A stretch of DNA of 10,798 bases from UBA4615 sp035628395 (lineage in GTDB: Bacteria > Pseudomonadota > Gammaproteobacteria > Burkholderiales > Burkholderiaceae_E). The translations under genes and the position numbers were made by a program. The stretch covers positions 1-10,798 of the forward strand of contig DASPJX010000151.1 of assembly GCA_035628395.1 (NCBI GenBank), in the 5' to 3' direction. Positions 1 to 6,551 of the stretch are shown here, piece after piece; the stretch's first letter is position 1, and each line of letters opens with the position of its first letter. Below the pieces are notes generated by a model, which made no database searches, had not been told where the DNA came from, and saw nothing but the letters and a program-made list of their open reading frames with translations.

Positions 1-236
1 ACGCCCGCGGCCCGGATCGACTCGCGCCGCACCAGGAACGGATGGCGGTACTCCGGGTTGGCGCCGGCGAGGTGCGCGGCGATGTTGCGCACCTTCTCGC
101 CGTAGGGACGGGCGTGCCGCATCCGGTCCTGCGCCTTGCGCATCTTGGACGCGGCGACCATCTCCATCGCCTTCGTGATCTTGCGCGTGTTCTGCACGCT
201 CTTGATCTTGTTGCGGATCTCTCGCGAGCCAGCCAT
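1..236 (-). CDS. atpG: F1Fo ATP synthase gamma subunit, N-terminal fragment
   Basis: This is the central rotor shaft of F1, which couples rotation of the c-ring to the conformational changes of the alpha3beta3 hexamer at the inner face of the membrane. Only the first 78 codons are in the window; the rest lies beyond the left edge. The fragment begins MAGSREIRNKIKSVQNTRKI and continues through ITKAMEMVAASKMRKAQ, the strongly conserved N-terminal coiled-coil helix of gamma. The ATG at 236 is the natural start: an AAGGA Shine-Dalgarno lies at 247-251, 10 nt upstream, and the family normally begins here. It is the last gene of the visible operon, after atpA, across a 148-nt GC-rich spacer with hairpins. 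That spacer is much longer than the gaps between atpH, atpF and atpA. The atpD and atpC genes would be expected further left; this is inference from the usual operon order. Confidence 0.96.
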   Translation of the reverse strand, partial: MAGSREIRNKIKSVQNTRKITKAMEMVAASKMRKAQDRMRHARPYGEKVRNIAAHLAGANPEYRHPFLVRRESIRAAG

Positions 237-302
237 GGCAGCCGATTCCTTGTCTACTCTTCGAAGGTCGTGGAGACGCCGCGGCGAGCGGTTCCGGGCC
301 CG

Positions 303-334
303 CCGCGCGGCGCGCGGCCGTGCCGGGGCACGGC
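303..334 (-). repeat. Two adjacent GC hairpins in the atpA-atpG spacer
   Basis: Two inverted repeats abut each other in the transcribed spacer between atpA and atpG. The first is GCCGTGC (317-323), loop CGGG, GCACGGC (328-334): a perfect 7-bp stem, or 8 bp with a 2-nt loop. The second is CCGCGC (303-308), loop GGC, GCGCGG (312-317), a 6-bp stem. They share base 317, so both stems at full length cannot form at once. No T-run follows on the minus strand, so this does not look like an intrinsic terminator. It could be an mRNA processing, stability or partial-attenuation element; this is inference from position and structure only. Confidence 0.55.
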
Positions 335-384
335 GGGCACCGCGGCGGCGAGACCGGGACGCGCGGCGGGTCCGTCCACGGCGT

Positions 385-1926
<1,542 letters not shown>

Positions 1927-1929
1927 GTT

Positions 1930-1937
1930 CCTCTCCT
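1930..1937 (-). promoter_or_regulatory. Strong ribosome binding site of atpA
   Basis: The minus strand reads AGGAGAGG just before the atpA ATG, with the AGGAG core 6 nt from the start codon. It is clearly stronger than the sites in front of atpH and atpB, consistent with alpha being needed in three copies per complex. The link to stoichiometry is inference. Confidence 0.75.
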
Positions 1938-1948
1938 GTGGGTCGCGC

Positions 1949-2482
1949 TCAGTTCATCAGCGCGTCGGCGAGCTGGGCGAGCTTGCCCCGGACCGAGGCG
2001 TCCATGACCTCGTCCCCGATGCGGATCGAGATGCCGCCGATCAGGTCGGGATCGACGCTGACGGTGGGCTTGACCTTGCGGCCGTGCTTCGCCTCGAGCG
2101 TGGCGACGATGTCGGCGACCTGGCGCTCGTCGAGCGGGAACGCCGAGGCGATCCGCGCGTCGAGCACGCCCTCGTGGGCGTTGCGCAGGCCGTCGAAGAT
2201 CACGGCGATCTCGGGCAGCACCGAGAGCCGCTCGTTGTCGGCGAGCACGGAGGCGAAGTTGCGCTGCGCGGCCGACAGCCCGCCGGCGACGTCGGCGACG
2301 ACGCCGACGATCTGCGCGGCGGTCATGCGCGGGTTGCCGATCATCTCGCGCGCGGCGTCGGTGCGCACCACCGCGGCCAGGCGCGCGAGCGCGTCGGACC
2401 ACTCGGGCAGCGCGTGGGCCTCGGCGGCGAGCTTGAAGGCGGCCTCGGCGTACGGCCGGGCGATGGTGAGCGATTCAGCCAT
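1949..2482 (-). CDS. atpH: F1Fo ATP synthase delta subunit (OSCP homologue)
   Basis: Delta is part of the peripheral stalk: it sits on top of the F1 head and ties the alpha subunits to the b dimer so that the stator does not rotate. The product is 177 residues, the usual bacterial length. The N-terminal helical domain begins MAESLTIARPYAEAAF, and the family signature region LIGGISIRIGDEVMDAS runs over about residues 147-163 and continues SVRGKLAQL. The ATG at 2482 follows atpF by 16 nt and the gene ends 22 nt before atpA, so it is deep inside the operon. The ribosome site is weak (no AGGAG at the normal distance; GAGGA lies 13 nt away), so expression may rely on translational coupling to atpF. 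That is inference. The leader contains GACACGA, also seen before atpB and parB. Confidence 0.98.
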   Translation of the reverse strand: MAESLTIARPYAEAAFKLAAEAHALPEWSDALARLAAVVRTDAAREMIGNPRMTAAQIVGVVADVAGGLSAAQRNFASVLADNERLSVLPEIAVIFDGLRNAHEGVLDARIASAFPLDERQVADIVATLEAKHGRKVKPTVSVDPDLIGGISIRIGDEVMDASVRGKLAQLADALMN

Positions 2483-2498
2483 GGCTCGTGTCCGGTCC

Positions 2499-2972
2499 TC
2501 AGCGCAGCTCGGCCTTCAGGCCCGACAGCAGCTCGGCGTGGCGGGCCGCGTCGATCTCGCGACGCAGGATCCGCTCGGCGCCGGCCACGGCCAGCGTCGC
2601 GATCTGCTCGCGCAGCTGGTCCTTCGCGCGCTGCGCGGCGAGCGCGGCCTCGGCCTCGGCGGCCTTGCGGGCCTCGGCGACGATGCGCGCGGCCTCGGCA
2701 CGGGCGTCCTCGATCAGCTGCGCGGCCTGCTTCTCGCCGGAGGCGCGGACCTCGGCGGCGCTCGCGCGCGCCTGGCCGATCTCGGCCTGCACGCGCTTCT
2801 CGGCGGCGGCCAGGTCGGCCTTCGCCTTGTCGGCGGCGGCGAGCCCGTCGGCGATGCGCCGGCTGCGCTCGTCGAGCGACTTGACGATCGGCGGCCAGAC
2901 GAACTTGGCGGTGAACCACCAGAGCGCCAGGAACACGACGATCTGGACGAATAGCGTCGCGTTGATGTTCAC
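2499..2972 (-). CDS. atpF: F1Fo ATP synthase b subunit
   Basis: The b subunit is the membrane-anchored dimeric stator stalk linking subunit a to delta and the F1 head. It is 157 residues (E. coli b is 156). One N-terminal membrane helix covers about residues 5-27 (ATLFVQIVVFLALWWFTAKF). It is followed by WPPIVKSLDERSRRIADGL, the conserved hinge region, and then a long Ala/Glu/Arg-rich helix suited to a parallel coiled coil up to about residue 145. The start codon is GTG at 2972; no in-frame ATG lies just upstream, and an AGGA at 2981-2984 is 8 nt away. It lies 68 nt after atpE and 16 nt before atpH. Alternating charged and Ala residues make the gene a strong producer of spurious open frames on the other strand. 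A single b gene is expected for this operon type, and none of the window's other genes resembles a second b subunit. Confidence 0.98.
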   Translation of the reverse strand: MNINATLFVQIVVFLALWWFTAKFVWPPIVKSLDERSRRIADGLAAADKAKADLAAAEKRVQAEIGQARASAAEVRASGEKQAAQLIEDARAEAARIVAEARKAAEAEAALAAQRAKDQLREQIATLAVAGAERILRREIDAARHAELLSGLKAELR

Positions 2973-2980
2973 GACCGGTT

Positions 2981-2984
2981 TCCT
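2981..2984 (-). promoter_or_regulatory. AGGA ribosome binding site that fixes the GTG start of atpF
   Basis: The minus strand carries AGGA 8 nt before the GTG at 2972. With no ATG or other plausible start in frame nearby, and the family N terminus (MNINATLF) beginning at this codon, this site supports the GTG initiation. Confidence 0.6.
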
Positions 2985-3040
2985 ATGATGGGTTCCAGGG
3001 CAGGCGCCCCGTCACGCGTAAGGCGCGGGAATCGGCTCGA

Positions 3041-3283
3041 TCAGCCCACGAACGGGTTGGCGAACGCGAACATCATCGCGATGCCGACGCCGATCAGGAA
3101 CGCCGCGTCGATCAGGCCGGCCAGCAGGAACATCTTGGTCTGCAGCTTGTCCATCAGCTCGGGCTGGCGGGCGGCGGCCTCGAGGTACTTGCCGCCCATC
3201 ATGGCGATGCCGATGCAGGCGCCGAGGGCACCCAGGCCGATGATCATGCCGGCGGCGATGGCGACGAGAGCAACGTTGGTCAT
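3041..3283 (-). CDS. atpE: F1Fo ATP synthase c subunit (proton-carrying ring)
   Basis: This is the 80-residue proteolipid that forms the c-ring, whose rotation is driven by proton flow through subunit a. Two membrane helices are visible (about residues 5-28 and 51-75), joined by the polar loop ARQPE (38-42), which contacts gamma and epsilon. The ion-binding carboxylate is D59 in GLIDAAFLIG, equivalent to E. coli D61. The extra liganding residues of sodium-type rings are not apparent, so protons are the likely ion. The first helix has the glycine-rich packing pattern GLGALGACIGIAMMGG. The ATG at 3283 has an excellent AGGAG at 3289-3293, 5 nt away, which fits the need for about ten copies. The reading frame stays open far upstream into atpB, but only this start matches the family. 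It is separated from atpB by 86 nt. Confidence 0.99.
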   Translation of the reverse strand: MTNVALVAIAAGMIIGLGALGACIGIAMMGGKYLEAAARQPELMDKLQTKMFLLAGLIDAAFLIGVGIAMMFAFANPFVG

Positions 3284-3288
3284 GACGA

Positions 3289-3293
3289 CTCCT
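3289..3293 (-). promoter_or_regulatory. Strong ribosome binding site of atpE
   Basis: AGGAG lies 5 nt before the ATG at 3283 and fixes the start of a gene whose reading frame stays open upstream through part of atpB. A strong site suits the high copy number of subunit c. Confidence 0.75.
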
Positions 3294-3369
3294 AGTGGGA
3301 AAGACCGAGGTCCGGTTGGTACGTGATTGAGGGAGGTGACGCGGGGTGCTGCGGTGGAACGGATCCGGC

Positions 3370-4215
3370 TCAGTGGTGCTCGTGCGCCTGGCCGAGATAG
3401 ACCAGCGTGAGCATCATGAAGATGAACGCCTGCAGCGCGACGATCAGGATGTGGAAGATCGCCCAGCCGAGGCCGGTGAGGAAGCCGAGGCCCATGCCCC
3501 ACCAGGTCGCGGTCGCGCCGAGCAGCGCGATCAGCATGAAGACCAGCTCGCCCGCGAACATGTTTCCGAACAGCCGCATGCCGAGCGACACGGTCTTGGC
3601 CGCGTACTCGATCAGCTGCAGCAGCAGGTTGACCGGCGCGAGCAGCAGGCCGCTGCCGAACGGCGCGGAGAACAGCTCGTGCACGAAGCCGCCGCCGCCC
3701 TTCGCCTTGATGCCGTAGTAGATCGACGCACCGAGCACGACGAGCGACATCGCGAGCGTCGCGTTCAGGTCGGCGGTGGGCACGACGCGCATGTACGCGT
3801 GGTGCGGGTCGCGGCCGGTCGCGCCGTAGAACAGCTCCCACGCGCGCGGGATCAGGTCGAGCGGCAGCAGGTCCATCGCGTTCATGAGGAAGATCCACAC
3901 GAACGAGACGAGCGCGAGCGGCGCGATGTACGACAGGTCGCCCTTGACGATCGAGCGGGCCTGCTCGTGCACGAACTCGACGACCGACTCGACCGCGCCG
4001 ACGAAGCGGCCCGGCACGCCCGAGTGGACCCGGCGCGCGGCCGCGTACATCAGGCCCGCGCCCAGCAGGCCCATCGCGACCGACCAGAACAGGGTGTCGA
4101 GGTTGATGATCGAGAAGTCGACGACGCGTTCCTGGGCGTGGCCCGAGGAGTTCAGGTGCGTCAGGTGGTGGACGATGTACTCGGAGGCGGTCGGTGCGTG
4201 CGCGGCGTCGGCCAT
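3370..4215 (-). CDS. atpB: F1Fo ATP synthase a subunit
   Basis: This is the integral membrane stator subunit that forms the two proton half-channels next to the c-ring. It is 281 residues (E. coli a is 271) with five to six hydrophobic segments. The essential arginine is R214 in SLGMRLFGNMFAGE, equivalent to E. coli R210, and the conserved terminal helix region reads WAIFHILIVALQAFIFMMLT (about 251-270). Other family features are the N-terminal EYIVHHLTHL, SFVWIFLMNAMDLLPLDLIP, and PTADLNATLAMSL (146-158). The ATG at 4215 lies 39 nt after atpI. Its ribosome site is weak, the best candidate being an AGAG close to the ATG. The leader contains CCGGACACGA, a 10-mer also found before atpH. The product ends with a His-rich tail (AHEHH). 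All key residues for proton transport are present. Confidence 0.99.
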   Translation of the reverse strand: MADAAHAPTASEYIVHHLTHLNSSGHAQERVVDFSIINLDTLFWSVAMGLLGAGLMYAAARRVHSGVPGRFVGAVESVVEFVHEQARSIVKGDLSYIAPLALVSFVWIFLMNAMDLLPLDLIPRAWELFYGATGRDPHHAYMRVVPTADLNATLAMSLVVLGASIYYGIKAKGGGGFVHELFSAPFGSGLLLAPVNLLLQLIEYAAKTVSLGMRLFGNMFAGELVFMLIALLGATATWWGMGLGFLTGLGWAIFHILIVALQAFIFMMLTLVYLGQAHEHH

Positions 4216-4254
4216 GGCTCTGTTCGTGTCCGGAGGACGGTTCGGTTCATCGTC

Positions 4255-4668
4255 TTACCGCCCGCCGACGTCGTCGTCGCGCGCGCCCGACCGGGCCCGC
4301 ACGATGGCGTCGTCGACCTCCTGCAGGTCGCGCACCACCAGGGGCGCGAACAGCGGGGCCTTGAGCGCGGCGATCAACCCGACCAGGAGCGGCAGCCAGC
4401 GCACCCCCTCGACCGACTTCACCACCCACGCCAGCAGCGCGACGGTCAAGCCGATCTTGACGAGCTCGCCGAGGAGGAAGGCCACGGGATAGCTCTCCGC
4501 GGATCGTCCCCGGTGGGTCGCCAGTCGCAGGGCGAACAGGCCGTTCGGGAGGATCGCCACCGCGCCGCCGAGCGCCAGACTTCCGGCGCTCGTCCAGTCG
4601 AACAGCAGACCGGCCCCGAGGGCCAGCGCCGCGACCAGTGCGACTTGCAGACCGACTGCGACGAACAT
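4255..4668 (-). CDS. atpI: ATP synthase assembly/ion-channel protein AtpI
   Basis: This is a small inner-membrane protein encoded as the first gene of many atp operons; family members have been linked to c-ring assembly and to Mg2+ or other ion transport. It is 137 residues with four hydrophobic segments at roughly 4-22, 29-49, 62-82 and 91-112. Family features seen are the Gly-rich LGGAVAILPNGLFALR (33-48) and GELVKIGLTVALL (67-79). The C-terminal tail (DLQEVDDAIVRARS and beyond) is charged and cytoplasmic. AtpI sequences vary widely, so the name rests on position as much as on sequence. The ATG at 4668 has no good Shine-Dalgarno and gives a very short N-terminal tail before the first helix. 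It lies about 35 nt after the predicted transcription start, and the 84 bases upstream hold no better start. Confidence 0.9.
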   Translation of the reverse strand: MFVAVGLQVALVAALALGAGLLFDWTSAGSLALGGAVAILPNGLFALRLATHRGRSAESYPVAFLLGELVKIGLTVALLAWVVKSVEGVRWLPLLVGLIAALKAPLFAPLVVRDLQEVDDAIVRARSGARDDDVGGR

Positions 4669-4709
4669 GTGTGACTCGCGGTCGGACGTGCGGCAGGCAA
4701 AGACTGAAG

Positions 4710-4738
4710 AGTATAGGCGATCGGTCGGATCGGGTCAA
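4710..4738 (-). promoter_or_regulatory. Sigma-70 promoter of the atp operon
   Basis: On the minus strand a -35 box TTGACC (4733-4738) and a -10 box TATACT (4710-4715) are separated by exactly 17 nt. Each matches 5 of 6 consensus bases (TTGACA, TATAAT), which stands out in such GC-rich DNA. The predicted transcription start is near 4703, leaving a leader of about 35 nt before the atpI ATG at 4668. Its orientation and position make it the probable main promoter for atpI to atpG. The start site itself is inference. Confidence 0.82.
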
Positions 4739-4878
4739 AGAACGTACCCGGTCATCGACTCGACGGGGCGCGCCGCGCGGGGGTGCGGCCCGGCGGCGGC
4801 CGCGCCGACCGGGTCGCGCCGCGCGCGGGGGCGACGGCTTCCCACGGGACGGCGTCCGGTGCAGCCCGAGGGGCGTCC

Positions 4879-4907
4879 TTGCGTTTTCGCCGGTCGCACC
4901 GAACAAT
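4879..4907 (+). promoter_or_regulatory. Candidate promoter for the divergent PDZ-protein gene
   Basis: The sequence TTGCGT (4879-4884), 17 nt, AACAAT (4902-4907) has correct sigma-70 spacing but matches only 3 of 6 and 4 of 6 consensus bases. It would start transcription near 4914, about 19 nt before the ATG at 4933. It is the most AT-rich patch in the 264-bp gap and the best candidate there, but is weak. The rest of the gap (about 4745-4878) is GC-only filler in which I see no gene or clear site. Confidence 0.3.
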
Positions 4908-4922
4908 CGGTCGACAGGACCC

Positions 4923-4927
4923 GGAGG
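4923..4927 (+). promoter_or_regulatory. Ribosome binding site deciding the start of the PDZ-protein gene
   Basis: GGAGG lies 5 nt before the ATG at 4933. The frame is open 50 codons further upstream to an ATG at 4783, but that one lacks such a site and would put 50 low-complexity residues before the signal peptide. The start at 4933 is therefore preferred. Confidence 0.8.
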
Positions 4928-4932
4928 TTTCG

Positions 4933-6045
4933 ATGCATCACCCCGCCGCCGGCCGACCGGCCGCCCCACGTTCCGTCGCATCGCGCCGGACCACGTCGCC
5001 GCGCGACGCGCTCGGACGATTCGCGGCCGCCGTCGCGACGGCGATCGGACTCGCCGGTCTCGCCGTCCCGGTCGTCGCGCAGCAGATGCCGCGCGAGCGG
5101 CCCGCGCAGCCGCAGCGCCCCGCCTCGCCCTCGGCGGGCGACCTCACCCGGTACAACGCGTCGGTCGTGCGCGTCGACGCGAAGGTGCCGTCCGACGCGA
5201 CCTCCGCGCAGAGCCTCGGGCCCGATCGGGTGGGCACCGGCATCATCCTCGACGACCGCACGGTGCTCACGATCGGCTACGTGACGCTCGAGGCCGACGC
5301 GGTGATGGTCACCACCGCCTCGGGCAAGCGGATCCCCGCGACCGCCGCGGGCTACGACCACGCGACCGGCTTCGGCCTGGTGCGCACCGTGCTGCCGCTC
5401 GACGGCAAGCCGATGCCGCTCGGCGACAGCGACCGGATCCGCGACAAGCAGCGGGTGCTGACGCTCGGCCACGGCGAGCCCGAGGCGACCGAGATCTTCG
5501 TGCTGTCGCGCAAGCCCTTCGCGGCCGGCTGGGAGTACCTGCTCGAGTCGCCGATCTTCACGTTCCCGCCGGTCAACAACTGGAGCGGCGCGGCGCTGAT
5601 CGCCGACGACGGCAGCCTGGTGGGCGTGGGCTCGCTGATCGTCAACGACGCCGCCGCCGGCCAGCCGGGCGTGCCGGGGAACCTGTGGGTGCCGGTGAAC
5701 CTGCTCAAGCCGATCATGGAGGACCTGCTCAGCAAGGGGCGGCGCGCCGTCGGCGCGAACCCCTGGCTCGGCATGACCACCGAGACCGTGCGCGGCAACC
5801 TGATGGTCGTGCGCGTCACGCGCAACGGCCCGGCCGAGGCCGCCGGCGTCGCGCCCGGCGACATCGTCGTCGGGGTCGCCGGCGAGAAGGTCGCCGACCA
5901 GGCGGAGTTCTACCGCAAGGTCTGGAAGGTGGGCCCGGCGGGCGCGACGATCCCGCTGAAGCTGCTGAAGGACGGCGACGTCCGCGACCTGGCGATCAAG
6001 TCGATCGACCGCGCCGACCACCTGAAGAAGGCGGGCGGGATCTGA
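4933..6045 (+). CDS. Exported trypsin-fold/PDZ protein, HtrA-like, predicted inactive protease
   Basis: The product has 370 residues in HtrA/DegP-like order. It begins with a basic n-region and a hydrophobic stretch at about 31-49 (AAAVATAIGLAGLAVPVVA), with likely signal cleavage after A49. A Pro-rich linker (52-68), a chymotrypsin-like domain (about 73-265) and one PDZ domain (about 278-358, ending GATIPLKLLKDGDVRDLAI) follow. The protein should act in the periplasm. Aligned by eye with DegP, the catalytic His position (LTNNHV) reads LTIGYV with Y116. The Asp position (DPRSDIAL) reads DHATGFGL with G146. The Ser is kept (S218 in NNWSGAALI), but the usual GNSGG oxyanion loop is changed. A role as a chaperone, adaptor or binding protein is therefore more likely than proteolysis; this is inference. 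Codon use matches the neighbours. It diverges from the atp operon and precedes a biotinyl-domain gene 263 nt downstream. No substrate can be named. Confidence 0.88.
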   Translation: MHHPAAGRPAAPRSVASRRTTSPRDALGRFAAAVATAIGLAGLAVPVVAQQMPRERPAQPQRPASPSAGDLTRYNASVVRVDAKVPSDATSAQSLGPDRVGTGIILDDRTVLTIGYVTLEADAVMVTTASGKRIPATAAGYDHATGFGLVRTVLPLDGKPMPLGDSDRIRDKQRVLTLGHGEPEATEIFVLSRKPFAAGWEYLLESPIFTFPPVNNWSGAALIADDGSLVGVGSLIVNDAAAGQPGVPGNLWVPVNLLKPIMEDLLSKGRRAVGANPWLGMTTETVRGNLMVVRVTRNGPAEAAGVAPGDIVVGVAGEKVADQAEFYRKVWKVGPAGATIPLKLLKDGDVRDLAIKSIDRADHLKKAGGI

Positions 6046-6308
6046 GGGCGGCGTCCCGGGGGGCGGGGTCCGCGTCCGGGCGTCGCGCTCGCGCGTTCCG
6101 GCGGGTCGAAGGCCGCCGCGCGCCGGGCGGTCGTCCGCCGCCCTTCCCCGTCGTCCCGGAGGGTCGCGGATCGGGCGTCCCGCCGCGGCAGGCGCGTCGA
6201 CGACCTGCGGACCGGTTTCCCGGTCGCGGCACGGCACGCGGCGCGCGGAACGACGATGATGCGGCCGTCGACGTCGCCGTCCGATCCGAACGAGGAGCGA
6301 GCCCCGCC

Positions 6309-6530
6309 ATGCATCCCATCCGCGCCGAGGTGACCGGTTCCGTGTGGAAGGTGCTGAAGGCCGCCGGCGAGGCGGTCGCCGTCGGCGACGAGATCCTGCT
6401 GATCGAGTCGATGAAGATGGAGATCCCGGTCGTCGCCGAGCGCGCCGGGCGCGTGCACGCGGTGCTCGTGAAGGAAGGCGAGCCGGTGCGCGAGGGGCAG
6501 GTGGTGGCCGAGGTGGCGCCGCAGGGCTGA
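6309..6530 (+). CDS. Free-standing biotinyl-domain carrier protein
   Basis: This 73-residue protein consists only of a biotinyl/lipoyl-type beta-sandwich, the carrier that swings carboxybiotin between the biotin carboxylase and carboxyltransferase sites of biotin-dependent carboxylases. The attachment motif ESMKMEIP covers residues 33-40, with K36 as the predicted biotinylated lysine; Met on both sides favours biotin over lipoate. The conserved turn EGEPVREGQVV lies near 56-66. Full AccB is about twice as long and has an N-terminal extension and a thumb loop, neither of which is present. The length resembles small stand-alone carriers such as B. subtilis YngHB. AGGAG at 6293-6297 lies 11 nt before the ATG. 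No carboxylase gene is nearby, so its partner must be encoded elsewhere. The 263 nt before it show no gene or convincing terminator. The stop lies 21 bp from the convergent parB stop. Confidence 0.9.
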   Translation: MHPIRAEVTGSVWKVLKAAGEAVAVGDEILLIESMKMEIPVVAERAGRVHAVLVKEGEPVREGQVVAEVAPQG

Positions 6531-6551
6531 GCCCCGCGGCGGGCGGACCGG

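Noticed and set aside
3004..3026. Inverted repeat GCGCC/GGCGC in the atpE-atpF spacer.
   Set aside because: A 5-bp stem with a 13-nt loop is too weak to call an attenuator or processing site on sequence alone.
3041..3898. A 285-codon minus-strand frame containing atpE.
   Set aside because: Only its last 80 codons are the c subunit, with a strong ribosome site at 3289-3293; the upstream part is a shifted frame of atpB.
4981..4989. A twin-arginine export signal in the PDZ protein (S17-R18-R19).
   Set aside because: The residues after the arginine pair (TTSPRD) lack the usual hydrophobic positions of the Tat motif, so an ordinary Sec signal peptide is the simpler reading.
6125..6139. Hairpin GGCGG-TCGT-CCGCC downstream of the PDZ-protein gene as a terminator.
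   Set aside because: The stem is only 5 bp, lies about 80 nt after the stop, and is not followed by a T-run; such stems are frequent in GC-rich DNA.
4638..6530. A 630-codon plus-strand frame that ends in the biotinyl domain and could suggest a large fusion protein.
   Set aside because: Upstream of 6309 it is out of frame with the well-supported PDZ-protein gene and codes Arg-rich sequence without motifs. The biotinyl domain has its own ATG and AGGAG.
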